Source: Mycolicibacterium chlorophenolicum (GTDB lineage: Bacteria > Actinomycetota > Actinomycetes > Mycobacteriales > Mycobacteriaceae). From it: a stretch of 64,000 bases of DNA. A program made the translations under genes and the position numbers. The stretch's first letter is position 1, and each line of letters begins with the position of its first letter. The notes below the pieces were generated by a model. The model was not told where the DNA came from, searched no databases, and worked only from the letters and a program-made list of their open reading frames with translations. Location of the stretch: assembly GCF_001044235.1 (NCBI RefSeq), contig NZ_JYNL01000020.1, positions 62,609 through 126,608 on the forward strand, in the 5' to 3' direction. Positions 1 to 9,953 of this stretch are shown piece after piece.

Positions 1-1
1 G

Positions 2-481
2 ATCGCGGTGGTGGCGAGCACGCTCAGTGCGGTGCTCGCGGTGCTGCTCGTCCGCGCGGCGGGCTGGCAGCTCAGCAGGCTGGTCAGCCATCCGAAGGTC
101 GACGCGCTGGACACCCGGTTGCGTGAGCGCGGCTGGGTCGCCGTGATGGCGATGCGGATGATCCCCGCGGTGCCGTTCTCGGTCCTCAACTACGCCGCGG
201 GCGCGTCGGCGGTTCGGCTGCTGCCCTACACGCTGGCCACGATCGCGGGCCTGCTGCCCGGCACCGCCGCTGTGGTCATCCTCGGTGATGCGCTCACCGG
301 CAACGTCAGCCCGCTGCTGTTCGTGGTCTCGCTGTGCACCGCCGCGCTGGGCGTGGCCGGCCTCATCTACGAGGTGAGGACGCATCGCCGCGCGGCGGCG
401 GTCCCTGCACCGTCATCGCCCCGAACAGCGCCAGCAGCGACGACGCCGCCGCCAACCCAGGACTCCAATCCTTCGCCCTGA
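2..481 (+). CDS. TVP38/TMEM64 (VTT/DedA-like) membrane protein, 3' part
   Basis: The reading frame is open from the first base, so the 5' end lies outside the window. The visible 159 codons carry the C-terminal half of a VTT-domain protein. A conserved block with Arg-Met-Ile-Pro, then Asn-Tyr-x-x-Gly, is followed by a hydrophobic stretch with a Gly-x-x-Pro-Gly turn, typical of the re-entrant loop and last helices of this family. A final membrane helix is followed by a Pro/Ala/Thr-rich tail of about 35 residues. Members are polytopic inner-membrane proteins linked to lipid scrambling or flippase roles; the substrate here is unknown. It corresponds by position to M. tuberculosis Rv1491c. Its last 119 bases overlap the opposing DoxX-like gene, so the polar tail may be read-through rather than conserved protein. 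Confidence 0.8.
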   Translation: MAVVASTLSAVLAVLLVRAAGWQLSRLVSHPKVDALDTRLRERGWVAVMAMRMIPAVPFSVLNYAAGASAVRLLPYTLATIAGLLPGTAAVVILGDALTGNVSPLLFVVSLCTAALGVAGLIYEVRTHRRAAAVPAPSSPRTAPAATTPPPTQDSNPSP

Positions 482-752
482 TGTGCGCCGAGACGGCGAG
501 CGTGAAGTACACCGTCAGCATGAAGGTGGTCAGCCTGGCCAGCCCCGGAAACCGGTACACCGACAGCAGCCCCACCGCCGAGGCCCCTTTCACGACCGGC
601 AGCACCGGGCGGAGTTCTTCGGGGAGGCCGACGTCGTCGAGTGCCTTGCGCACCGGTGCGATGGGGCCGATGCACGCCAGCGCGTCGCCGGCCTGCATCG
701 CGGCGAGCACCGCGTAGGTGCGCCGGGAGCCGAGCAGGCCTGCGGAACTCAC
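363..752 (-). CDS. DoxX-like family small membrane protein
   Basis: A 129-residue protein with about four hydrophobic segments spaced as in the DoxX-like family. It has an early Ala-Leu-Ala-Cys-Ile-Gly segment and a central Pro-Val-Val-Lys-Gly turn between helices. These proteins are small inner-membrane components sometimes coupled to redox partners; no specific function can be given here. The GTG start at 752 is preceded by a GGAG Shine-Dalgarno that lies inside the last codons of the band-7 gene, only 3 bp upstream, so it is probably the last gene of an nfeD-band7-doxX transcript. Its 3' third overlaps the opposing TVP38-like gene. The final Pro/Arg-rich 15 residues look like tail sequence. 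Confidence 0.72.
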   Translation of the reverse strand: MSSAGLLGSRRTYAVLAAMQAGDALACIGPIAPVRKALDDVGLPEELRPVLPVVKGASAVGLLSVYRFPGLARLTTFMLTVYFTLAVSAHIRAKDWSPGLAAASSLLALFGAMTVQGPPPRGDASSPRR

Positions 753-755
753 CGC

Positions 756-1970
756 CTACTCCGCGGCGCCGTGCCGGGGCGTGGGCGGCTGGGCGTAGTC
801 GGTCGCCGGGGGCTGGGCCTGCTGGGACAGCGGCGGGTACTGCGGCGGTGCGTCCAGCGAGCCGGCCACCGGGGTGCGCGCCTCGGCCACCGCCTGCGCG
901 ACGGCCTGCGCGATCTCCGGATCGGTCTGGGTGTTGAACCACTCGGCCACCTCGGCGGAGTCGTCCTCCGGTGCGGGCAGGTCCTCCTCCACCGGGGAGG
1001 GGGTGTACCGGAAGACGCCGTCGGAGCCGGGTGCGCCGAGCATCTTGGTGAAGCCCTCCAGCGCGGAGCCGAAATCGCTGGGCACCAGCCACACCTTGTT
1101 GGCCTCCCCCTTGGCCATCTGCGGCAGTGTCTGCAGGTACTGGTAGGCCAGCATCTCGGGAGTGGGGCGGCCGCGCTTGATCGCCGCGAACGTCTTCTCG
1201 ATGGCCTTCGCCTGCCCCTGTGCCTGCAGGTACTGCGCGGCGCGTTCGCCCTGGGCGCGCAGCATCCGGGACTGGCGATCGGCCTCGGCGGCCAGGATCG
1301 CCGCCTGCTTGGCGCCCTCGGCGGCGAGGATCTGCGCCTGCTTCTGCCCCTCGGCCTGCTTGATCGACGCCTCCCGGTTGCCTTCCGCGGTGAGGATCAT
1401 CGCGCGCTTCTCGCGGTCGGCGCGCATCTGCTTCTCCATCGAGTCCTGGATGGACGGCGGCGGATCGATGCTGCGCAGCTCCACCCGCGCCACCCGCAGG
1501 CCCCAGCGGCCGGTGGCCTCGTCGAGCACGCCGCGCAGCTGGCCGTTGATCGAGTCCCGCGAGGTCAGGGTCTGCTCGAGCGTCATGCCGCCGACGACGT
1601 TGCGCAGCGTCGTGGTGGTCAGCTGCTCGACACCGACGATGTAGTTGCTGATCTGGTAGACGGCGGCTTGCGGGTTGGTGACCTGGAAGTACACCACCGT
1701 GTCGATGTTGACCGTCAGGTTGTCCTCGGTGATCACGGGTTGGGGCGGGAACGACACCACCCGCTCGCGCAGATCCACCCGCGCGCGGATCTTGTCCACG
1801 AACGGCAGCAGCAGGGTCAGCTGACCCGACACCGTCTTGCTGTAGCGGCCGAGCCGCTCGATCACCGCGGCCTCCGCCTGCGGGATCAGCGCCACCGACT
1901 TCGCGACGATGATGATGGCGAACACCACCAGCACTCCGAGCAGGACCAGGCCTGCTACCGCACCTTCCAC
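756..1970 (-). CDS. SPFH/band-7 domain protein (stomatin/prohibitin-like)
   Basis: A 404-residue membrane-anchored SPFH protein. One N-terminal helix (residues about 5-27) is followed by the band-7 domain (about 30-190, with the conserved Val-Ile-Glu-Arg-Leu-Gly-Arg motif). A long Ala/Glu/Gln-rich coiled coil (about 190-270) follows, with repeats of the AEG(x)KQAxILAAE type, and then a Pro-rich tail. Family members oligomerise in the membrane and usually pair with an NfeD protein. The nfeD gene lies 14 bp upstream here, matching M. tuberculosis Rv1488-Rv1487. The GTG at 1970 was chosen because GAGGAG lies 6-7 nt upstream and the hydrophobic anchor starts right after it. Identity is secure; the physiological role (membrane microdomain scaffold) is family inference. 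Confidence 0.9.
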   Translation of the reverse strand: MEGAVAGLVLLGVLVVFAIIIVAKSVALIPQAEAAVIERLGRYSKTVSGQLTLLLPFVDKIRARVDLRERVVSFPPQPVITEDNLTVNIDTVVYFQVTNPQAAVYQISNYIVGVEQLTTTTLRNVVGGMTLEQTLTSRDSINGQLRGVLDEATGRWGLRVARVELRSIDPPPSIQDSMEKQMRADREKRAMILTAEGNREASIKQAEGQKQAQILAAEGAKQAAILAAEADRQSRMLRAQGERAAQYLQAQGQAKAIEKTFAAIKRGRPTPEMLAYQYLQTLPQMAKGEANKVWLVPSDFGSALEGFTKMLGAPGSDGVFRYTPSPVEEDLPAPEDDSAEVAEWFNTQTDPEIAQAVAQAVAEARTPVAGSLDAPPQYPPLSQQAQPPATDYAQPPTPRHGAAE

Positions 1971-1984
1971 CGGGGACTCCTCAC

Positions 1985-2419
1985 TCAGGCGATCTTGGAC
2001 ACGACCGCGGTTGCTCCGTCGATGTGCACGACGGTCACGTGGTCGCCGGGTTCGTAGACATCGTTCTCGTTGTAGGGCCGCGCCGTCCAGATCTCGCCGT
2101 CGAGCTTGACCTGACCCGCGTGCCGGGCGACCCGGTCCAGCACCAGCGCGCTCTTGCCCTCCAGCGCCCGGACCGGCTCGGGCAGCCCGGTGCCGGCGTT
2201 CATCCGGCGCCGCAGCGCCGGGCGCACCCCGACCAACAGCAGTACCGCCACCACCAGGAACACCAGCCCGTCGGCCCACACCGGCCAGTCCAGCAGCGCG
2301 CTCGATCCGGCCGCCGCGAGCGCACCACCGCTGAGCATCAGCAGGAACAGGTCGCCGGTCAGCGCCTCGGCCCCGGCCAGCGCCAGCGCTGCGATCAGCC
2401 AGATCAGCGGTACGGCCAT
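1985..2419 (-). CDS. NfeD family membrane protein
   Basis: A 144-residue short-form NfeD protein. Hydrophobic N-terminal helices (roughly residues 3-65) are followed by a cytoplasmic OB-fold-like domain. The C-terminal part contains the usual Gly-x-(V/A)-xx-Leu...Gly-xx-Trp-xAla pattern ending in a short Val-rich strand. NfeD proteins accompany SPFH proteins, probably docking on their oligomers. The downstream band-7 gene follows after 14 bp, so the two are almost certainly co-transcribed. It equals Rv1487 in M. tuberculosis. The ATG start leaves a 59-bp divergent spacer to the Rv1486c-like gene. Confidence 0.88.
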   Translation of the reverse strand: MAVPLIWLIAALALAGAEALTGDLFLLMLSGGALAAAGSSALLDWPVWADGLVFLVVAVLLLVGVRPALRRRMNAGTGLPEPVRALEGKSALVLDRVARHAGQVKLDGEIWTARPYNENDVYEPGDHVTVVHIDGATAVVSKIA

Positions 2420-2463
2420 GGCGCCAGCGTAGCGCGCAGACCCCTTCGCGAGCGGCTAACAAC

Positions 2464-2469
2464 TACACT
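2464..2469 (+). promoter_or_regulatory. -10 element (TACACT) for the Rv1486c-like gene
   Basis: TACACT fits the mycobacterial TAnnnT -10 consensus. It ends 9 nt before the ATG at 2479, a spacing expected for a leaderless or near-leaderless transcript, and there is no Shine-Dalgarno between them. No convincing -35 was seen. Inference from position and consensus only. Confidence 0.4.
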
Positions 2470-2478
2470 GCAGCCATC

Positions 2479-3345
2479 ATGTGGTGTCCCAGTGTTTCGC
2501 TGTCGGTGTGGGCCAACTCCTGGCTGGCCGGTGCCGCTGCGCCCGACGATGTCCTGGATGCGTTATCCCAATGGACGCCAACGCATTCCGTGACCGCCTA
2601 CGATTCCGTCGCCGCGGAGCGGACCGGGCTGCCGTGGCCGGATCTGGACAACACCGGGGCGATGTCGCTGCTGCAGACGATGCGCACCGTAGCCCGCGCG
2701 GCCCCGGCGCAGCCGGCGATCGCCCTCGCGTTGCCGGTGCCCGGCGATGTCCGGGGCCTCCCGCCGGGGACCCAGTTCGGGCGCGACGCGATCGCGGCGG
2801 GTGAGGCGATCATCGTCGGGAGCGCCGGCGCCGCGATCGGCATGGTCCCCGACTTCGAGTACCCGGACGACTACGCGGACTCCCCCGCCGGCGACGACGA
2901 CGAATTCGAGCCCGAACTGTGTGGGCTGTCCTGGACGGTGTACTCGCTCGACACCCTGCCGGTGACGTCCCCCATCGATCTCGGCGAGGCCGAGTACGCG
3001 CTGCGCGACGCGGTCCGCTCGGCGGCCGACGCGCTCGGTGCGCTGCGGGCCGGAACGTCGGGCGCCGATGTCGCGGATCCGCGCAGGCTCGTCGAACAGG
3101 TCCTCGAACCGACGCGGGCGCACCGCATTCCCGACCACGCGCCGGTGCGCGCGGTGCGGGTGCTCGAGAACGCCGCGCACGTGGACGCGATCATCACCGT
3201 CAGCTCGGGGCTGATCCCGATCGGGTTGCAGAGCTCGTCGGAGGTTCAGCTGGCCAGCGACGCGCTACGCCCGCTGGGCGGCGTGGTCCGGTCGGCGCGA
3301 CTGGCCGCCGTCGACGCGATTCTGCATTCGGCCTGGAGGAGTTAG
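2479..3345 (+). CDS. Conserved mycobacterial protein, Rv1486c homologue
   Basis: A 288-residue soluble protein with no signal peptide or membrane helix. It is mainly alpha/beta and rich in Asp/Glu/Ala, with an acidic loop around residues 130-145. By length and neighbours (between hemH and nfeD) it corresponds to Rv1486c, a conserved actinobacterial protein of unknown function. The ATG start is supported by a -10-like TACACT 9 nt upstream. The stop codon overlaps the opposing ferrochelatase stop by 4 bp. No catalytic motif was recognised. Confidence 0.75.
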   Translation: MWCPSVSLSVWANSWLAGAAAPDDVLDALSQWTPTHSVTAYDSVAAERTGLPWPDLDNTGAMSLLQTMRTVARAAPAQPAIALALPVPGDVRGLPPGTQFGRDAIAAGEAIIVGSAGAAIGMVPDFEYPDDYADSPAGDDDEFEPELCGLSWTVYSLDTLPVTSPIDLGEAEYALRDAVRSAADALGALRAGTSGADVADPRRLVEQVLEPTRAHRIPDHAPVRAVRVLENAAHVDAIITVSSGLIPIGLQSSSEVQLASDALRPLGGVVRSARLAAVDAILHSAWRS

Positions 3346-4373
3346 GAACTGCTGCACGCGGGCGTGCACAGTGCCCCGTTGACGGTGCACCCGTAGCCCG
3401 GCACCGGGTCGGGACCGTCGGCACGGGCCGCGGGCATCCCCCGCTGCAGTTCGTCCATCAGATCCACTGCCAGCCGCGCGAATCCGGGGCTGCTGTTGGG
3501 CGTCGACGCGCGCGCCAGGGCGATGCGCGCCTCGGCGGCCTGTTCGGCCAGTTCGGTGTCGAGATCCCACACCACCTCGATGTGGTCGGCGACGAAGCCC
3601 ACCGGGCAGACGATCACCGCCTTCACCCCGTCGCGCGCCAGCGCGTCGAGGTGATCGCCCACATCGGGCTCCAGCCACGGCACCTGCGGCGGGCCCGACC
3701 GGGACTGCCACACCTGGTCGAAGTCCTGGTGGCCCGCGGCGGCCGCGACGAGCCGCGACGTGTAGTCGACCTGGCGTTCGTAGAGGTCCGGGCCGCACCG
3801 CGACGCGGCGCGCAGCGGGATCGAGTGCGCGGTGAACACCAGGCGCGCCTGGGCGCGGAGTTCCTCGGGCAGCGTCGCCGCGGCGTCGCGGATCGCCTCG
3901 GCGAACATCGAGATCAGCAGTGGGTGGTCGAAGTACTGGCGGAGCTTCGTCAGCTCCGGCGCCTCCGGGCCGACGGCGGCGCGGGCGCGGGCGATGTCCT
4001 CCTGGTACTGCGTGCATCCCGAGTAGCCGCCCCACGCGGAGGTGGAGAACACCGCCGCACGACGAACGCCGTTGTCGCGCATGTGCGCAACGGTGTCCTC
4101 GACGAACGGTTCCCAGTTGCGGTTGCCGAAGTAGACCGGCACCTCCATGCCGCGCCGGGCCAGCTCGGCCTCGATCTGCACGATCAGGTCGCGATTGATC
4201 CCGTTGATCGGTGACACGCCACCGAAATGCAGATAGTGCTCGGCGACGCTGGCCAACCGCTCGCGCGGGATGCCCCTGCCCCGGGTGACGTTCTCCAGGA
4301 ACGGCATCACCTGCTCGGGTCCCTCGGGTCCGCCGAACGACAGGAGCAGCAGCGCGTCGAAGGGGCTCGTCAC
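3342..4373 (-). CDS. hemH: Ferrochelatase (coproporphyrin type)
   Basis: A 343-residue ferrochelatase that inserts Fe2+ into a porphyrin, the coproporphyrin III branch in actinobacteria (CpfC). Seen: an N-terminal Leu-Leu-Leu-Ser-Phe-Gly-Gly-Pro motif, the Ala-His-Ser-Ile-Pro substrate-site motif, and the late [10 protein letters not shown] block with the metal-site residues. Cys329, Cys336 and Cys340 form a C-terminal cluster, matching the [2Fe-2S] ligands known for mycobacterial HemH. The GTG start at 4373 overlaps the inhA stop (GTGA), so it is translationally coupled as the third gene of fabG1-inhA-hemH. An in-frame upstream extension lies inside inhA and lacks family similarity. Confidence 0.95.
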   Translation of the reverse strand: MTSPFDALLLLSFGGPEGPEQVMPFLENVTRGRGIPRERLASVAEHYLHFGGVSPINGINRDLIVQIEAELARRGMEVPVYFGNRNWEPFVEDTVAHMRDNGVRRAAVFSTSAWGGYSGCTQYQEDIARARAAVGPEAPELTKLRQYFDHPLLISMFAEAIRDAAATLPEELRAQARLVFTAHSIPLRAASRCGPDLYERQVDYTSRLVAAAAGHQDFDQVWQSRSGPPQVPWLEPDVGDHLDALARDGVKAVIVCPVGFVADHIEVVWDLDTELAEQAAEARIALARASTPNSSPGFARLAVDLMDELQRGMPAARADGPDPVPGYGCTVNGALCTPACSSS

Positions 4374-5176
4374 AGCAGCTGGGTGCTCGCTCCACCGTCG
4401 GCGAAGATCACGGTGCCCGTGGTCGCCGGAAGCCAGTCGGACAGCAGGGCACAGACGGTCCGCGCCACCGGCGTCGGGTCCTTCATGTTCCACCCGAGCG
4501 GGGCGCGCTGATCCCAGCCCTCCTCGAGCAGCTGCATCTGCGCGCCGGCCTCCTCGCCGAGCGCACCGCCGACGATCGCGCTCATCGCCAGTGTCCGGAT
4601 CGGGCCGGCGGCAACGAGATTGGAGCGCACGCCGACCTTGCCGGCCTCGCGCGCGACGAAGCGGTTCACCGACTCCAGCGCGCTCTTGGCGACCGTCATC
4701 CAGTTGTAGGCCGGCATGGCCCGGGTCGGGTCGAAGTCCATGCCCACGATGCCGCCGCCGGGGTTCATGATCGGCAGCACGGCCTTGGCCAGCGACGCGT
4801 ACGAGAAGGCGGAGATGTGGATGCCCTTGGCGACGTCCTCGTAGGGCGCGTCGAAGAACGGGTTGATGCCCATACCGGTCTGCGGCATGAAGCCGATGGA
4901 GTGCACCACGCCGTCGAGCTTGTTGCCCTCACCGATCTCGGCGGTGACCCGATCGGCCAGCGAGTCGAGGTGCTCCTGATTCTGCACGTCGAGCTCGATC
5001 AGCGGCGCCGGGTTCGGCAGCCGGTCGGCGATGCGACGGATGAGCTTCATCCGGTCGAAGCCGGTCAGCACCAGCTCTGCGCCCGCCTCCTGGGCGACCT
5101 TGGCGATGTAGAACGCGATCGAGCTGTCGGTGATGATCCCCGTGACGAGGATCCGTTTCCCCTGAAGAAGCGTCAT
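4370..5176 (-). CDS. inhA: NADH-dependent enoyl-ACP reductase InhA
   Basis: A 268-residue FAS-II enoyl-ACP reductase of mycolic acid synthesis and the target of isoniazid-NAD and triclosan in mycobacteria. It is a short-chain dehydrogenase fold with a Gly-Ile-Ile-x-Asp-Ser-Ser-Ile-Ala NADH-binding turn. The catalytic residues are Tyr157 and Lys164 (Tyr158/Lys165 in M. tuberculosis; this copy is one residue shorter at the N-terminus). Phe148 and Ser93, equivalents of M. tuberculosis Phe149 and Ser94, are unchanged, so the common S94A resistance substitution is absent. The start has an AAGGA Shine-Dalgarno. It lies 24 bp downstream of fabG1 and overlaps hemH by 4 bp. Confidence 0.97.
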   Translation of the reverse strand: MTLLQGKRILVTGIITDSSIAFYIAKVAQEAGAELVLTGFDRMKLIRRIADRLPNPAPLIELDVQNQEHLDSLADRVTAEIGEGNKLDGVVHSIGFMPQTGMGINPFFDAPYEDVAKGIHISAFSYASLAKAVLPIMNPGGGIVGMDFDPTRAMPAYNWMTVAKSALESVNRFVAREAGKVGVRSNLVAAGPIRTLAMSAIVGGALGEEAGAQMQLLEEGWDQRAPLGWNMKDPTPVARTVCALLSDWLPATTGTVIFADGGASTQLL

Positions 5177-5200
5177 GTGAAGGTCCTTACCTGTTCTGTC

Positions 5201-5977
<777 letters not shown>

Positions 5978-6985
5978 TCAGGTGGGCAGCCTGCGATTGA
6001 TCAGCAACGCGGCCAGCGCGGCACCGGCCAGCACGAGCGCACCCAGCCGCAGCCAGCCCACGCTCGCGTCGCCCTTGATGGTCTCGTAGCCGATCTGTTC
6101 CTGCAGGTTGGTGAACACTTCCTTGAGCTGCTCGAGGCTCGACGCGGTGAACGAGTCACCGCCGGACAGGTCGGCGATCTTCTTGAGCATCTCGTCGTCG
6201 ACGGGCACCGGCTGACGCTGGTCGTTGATCTCGACGTAACCGTAGGGCGTGCCGAACGACACCGTCGAGATCGGGACGCCCTGGTCCTTGGCGGTCCGCG
6301 CCGCGGTATACGCGCCCTTCGGGTTGTCCGGGTTCGACGGAACCGTTTCCTTGCCGTCCGACATCAGCACGACGCGCGCGGGCGGCGGTTCGTCGCCGCC
6401 GCCGATGACGGCGCCGACGGTCGCGATCGCCTGCAGCGCCGTGAAGATGCCCTCACCGGTTGCGGTCCGGTCGGCCAGCTGCAGCTTGTCGATAGCGTTC
6501 TTGGTCGCCTCACGGTTGGTGGTCGGCGAGACGAGCACCGTGGCGGTGCCGGCGTAAGAGATCAGGCCGAGGTTGATGCCGGGGGTCAACTGGTCGGCGA
6601 ACTGCTTGGCCGCCTCCTGGGCCGCCGCGAGCCGGTTGGGGGCGACGTCGGTGGCGCGCATGGACTGCGACACGTCGATGACGAGCATCACCACCGCGCG
6701 GTTGCGCGGGATCCGGACGTCGTGGGTCGGTCCGGCCATCGCGACCGTGAAGAACGTCAGCGACAGGATCAGCAGGGTCGCGGGCAGATGGCGCAACCGG
6801 CTGGGGCGCTTGGGCGCCACACTCTCGAGGAGCTCCATGTTGGCGAAGCGCAGCATCCGCCGCTGCCGGGACAGCTGCACCACGATGTAGAGCCCGATGA
6901 GGCCGAGCACCACGAGGAAGAACAGAAAGAACCACGGGTGTTCGAAGCCCGACAGCGACATCGGTCCGAGCAACGGTAAAGTCAT
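5978..6985 (-). CDS. VWA-domain (BatA-like) membrane protein, Rv1481 homologue
   Basis: A 335-residue inner-membrane protein. N-terminal helices (about residues 12-33 and 60-82) are followed by a von Willebrand A domain (about 95-290) with a complete MIDAS motif, Asp-Val-Ser-Gln-Ser, and a distal Ser-Asp-Gly-Lys. A C-terminal helix ends at the stop. It matches BatA/aerotolerance-type VWA proteins that work with a MoxR AAA+ ATPase and a DUF58 protein. All three are present in order (moxR1, DUF58, VWA), as in M. tuberculosis Rv1479-Rv1481. Start ATG with GTAGGAC upstream. Only 48 bp separate it from fabG1 on the same strand. The function is probably metal-dependent protein assembly or chaperoning (family inference). 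Confidence 0.88.
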   Translation of the reverse strand: MTLPLLGPMSLSGFEHPWFFLFFLVVLGLIGLYIVVQLSRQRRMLRFANMELLESVAPKRPSRLRHLPATLLILSLTFFTVAMAGPTHDVRIPRNRAVVMLVIDVSQSMRATDVAPNRLAAAQEAAKQFADQLTPGINLGLISYAGTATVLVSPTTNREATKNAIDKLQLADRTATGEGIFTALQAIATVGAVIGGGDEPPPARVVLMSDGKETVPSNPDNPKGAYTAARTAKDQGVPISTVSFGTPYGYVEINDQRQPVPVDDEMLKKIADLSGGDSFTASSLEQLKEVFTNLQEQIGYETIKGDASVGWLRLGALVLAGAALAALLINRRLPT

Positions 6986-7016
6986 GTCCTACTTGTCTTT
7001 TCGTCGTTGAGAGCGA

Positions 7017-7970
7017 TCACCGCGCCGCGAGGGCGCCGCGGCGCCGGCTCGCGACGAACCGCACCACGTCGGCGATCCAGTCGCGGTCGGTGCGCAACGT
7101 CAGCAGCGGCGCGTCGCACCGGCGCAGCGTGCGCGCCACATCGGCACGGTGGGCGGCGGCGGCCTTCTCGAAATCGGTGCGCAGTTGTTCGTCGATGGTG
7201 AACTCGCGGGTCCGCCCGGTCTCGGTGTCCTGCAGCACGACGTCGCCGACCGGAGGCAGCTCGATGTCGCGCGGATCGAGAATCTCGATGCCGAGCACCT
7301 CGTGGCGCCCGGCGATGGCCCGCAGCGGCCGCATCCAGTTGATGGGCCCGAGGAAGTCGCTGATGATCACCGCCATGCCGCGCCGGCGCTCCGGCCTGCG
7401 CAGCGCGTCGATCGCCGCCGCGAGATCACCGCGCACACCCACGGGCGCGCGCGGAATGGTGGCGATCGCCCGCAGCAGCTCCTGCTCGTGCATGCGCCCC
7501 GACAGGGCGGGCACCCGACGCGTGGTCTCGCCGTTGGAGATGATCGCGCCGATCCGATTGCCGCCGCCGCTGTTGAGGAACGCGATCGACGCCGCGGCGG
7601 CCACGGCGAGGTCCCGCTTCTCGCACCCGGTGGTGCCGAAGTCGAGGCTGGCCGACACGTCGACCACCAGCCAGGTCTCCAGCTCGCGGTCGGCGATCAT
7701 CTGCCGGACGTGCGGGTGGGTGGTGCGTGCGGTGACCGACCAGTCCATCCGGCGCACGTCGTCGCCGGGCTGGTAGATCCGCGACTCACCGGGTTCGGAT
7801 CCCGGCCCCGGCAGCAGACCGAGGTGATCGCCGTGGAGCACCCCGTCGAGCTTGCGCCGGACCGTGAGCTCCAGCTTGCGCAGCGCCGCCGTCAGTGCCG
7901 GGTCACGGATCTCGCCACGCTTCATCGACGGCAGGTCGACGGAGCGGGTGGACCGCGGAATCGGAGCCAC
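7017..7970 (-). CDS. DUF58 domain protein, Rv1480 homologue
   Basis: A 317-residue soluble DUF58 protein. It has the signature Tyr-Gln-Pro-Gly-Asp-Asp-Val-Arg-x-Met-Asp-Trp and a degenerate VWA-like fold with Val-Asp-Val-Ser-Ala-Ser. It is the usual middle partner in MoxR-DUF58-VWA modules. The GTG at 7970 lies 5 bp after the moxR1 stop and gives an N-terminus similar in length to Rv1480. An ATG 45 bp further in (7925) is an alternative. Co-directional with and tightly linked to moxR1 upstream and the VWA gene 31 bp downstream. Confidence 0.86.
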   Translation of the reverse strand: MAPIPRSTRSVDLPSMKRGEIRDPALTAALRKLELTVRRKLDGVLHGDHLGLLPGPGSEPGESRIYQPGDDVRRMDWSVTARTTHPHVRQMIADRELETWLVVDVSASLDFGTTGCEKRDLAVAAAASIAFLNSGGGNRIGAIISNGETTRRVPALSGRMHEQELLRAIATIPRAPVGVRGDLAAAIDALRRPERRRGMAVIISDFLGPINWMRPLRAIAGRHEVLGIEILDPRDIELPPVGDVVLQDTETGRTREFTIDEQLRTDFEKAAAAHRADVARTLRRCDAPLLTLRTDRDWIADVVRFVASRRRGALAAR

Positions 7971-7974
7971 CTGG

Positions 7975-9132
<1,158 letters not shown>

Positions 9133-9176
9133 CAACGTTCCTTCCACATGCGCACTACCTGCTGCTCGGTGCGGCG

Positions 9177-9194
9177 CCGGCCGATGGTGGCCGG
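9177..9194 (-). terminator. GC-rich hairpin between ripB and moxR1
   Basis: A perfect 6-bp stem (CCGGCC/GGCCGG) with a 6-nt loop lies about 70 bp after the ripB stop on the transcribed strand. No U tract follows, as is common for mycobacterial terminator-like hairpins. It may reduce read-through from ripAB into moxR1. Weak evidence. Confidence 0.3.
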
Positions 9195-9263
9195 ACACCC
9201 GCCGTCAACTATTCCAGGCGGGTCGGAATCCGTCGACGCCGCCCGAATTAACTCAGCCGCTAC

Positions 9264-9953
9264 TCAGGATTCGATGATGCGCGCCGCGTAGGGCTGCAGG
9301 CCCGAGGTCCGCACCGGACTCACGGTCACTTTGCCGGCGCTGCCGGAGGCCTCGAGCATCCTGCCGCCGCCGAGGTACATCGCGACGTGCTGGCTGCCGC
9401 CGGGACCCCAGAACAGGAGGTCTCCGCGCTTGGCCTGGGAGATGGGCACCTTGCGACCGGTGTCGTACTGGTCGCCCGAGTACTTCGGGATGAGGACGCC
9501 GACGCCCGCGTAGGCGAACTGGGTGAGCCCGGAGCAGTCGAACCCGACGGTGTTGGCGCCGGAGTCGATGCCGCGCGTGGGTCCGGTCGGTTTCCCGCCA
9601 CCCCACGAGTACGGCACCCCCATCTGGCTGCCGCCCCGGCGGATCGCGTATTCGATGGCCGCCGGGCCGCGGACCACGCCGGGCGCGACGCTGGTCGGGT
9701 CGGCCGGCGCCAGCCCGAGGCTCTGCAGGAACTTGTGCCCGAGGTTCATCGTGACCTGGGTGGCCTGCGCGGTGGCGGCCAGCGAGGCATTGGCGATGGC
9801 GAGCGGGTCGCCGGGGGCGCCGGCGCTGATGAGCTTGGGCAGCGTGGGATCCCACTGCCCGGCCTCGGGCTGGGCAGCGGCCGGCGAGGCCGCGCCGATC
9901 AGCACCGCGACCGCGACGGTGACAGAGACGAGAAGGCGGCGCAGCGCGATCAC
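9264..9953 (-). CDS. ripB: NlpC/P60 peptidoglycan endopeptidase RipB
   Basis: A 229-residue secreted D,L-endopeptidase that cleaves the peptidoglycan stem between D-Glu and mDAP. Signal peptide at residues 1-27 (ending Ala-Ala-Ala-Gln), a short linker, then the NlpC/P60 domain (about 95-229) with catalytic Cys140, His189 and Glu201. The GTG start overlaps the ripA stop (GTGA), so it is translationally coupled to ripA. It lacks RipA's coiled-coil regulatory region. Corresponds to Rv1478. Confidence 0.94.
   Translation of the reverse strand: MIALRRLLVSVTVAVAVLIGAASPAAAQPEAGQWDPTLPKLISAGAPGDPLAIANASLAATAQATQVTMNLGHKFLQSLGLAPADPTSVAPGVVRGPAAIEYAIRRGGSQMGVPYSWGGGKPTGPTRGIDSGANTVGFDCSGLTQFAYAGVGVLIPKYSGDQYDTGRKVPISQAKRGDLLFWGPGGSQHVAMYLGGGRMLEASGSAGKVTVSPVRTSGLQPYAARIIES

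Noticed and set aside
9195..9263. GGAATA...ECF-type promoter upstream of moxR1
   Set aside because: A GGAATAG sequence is present on the minus strand but no CGTT-like -10 lies at the required distance.
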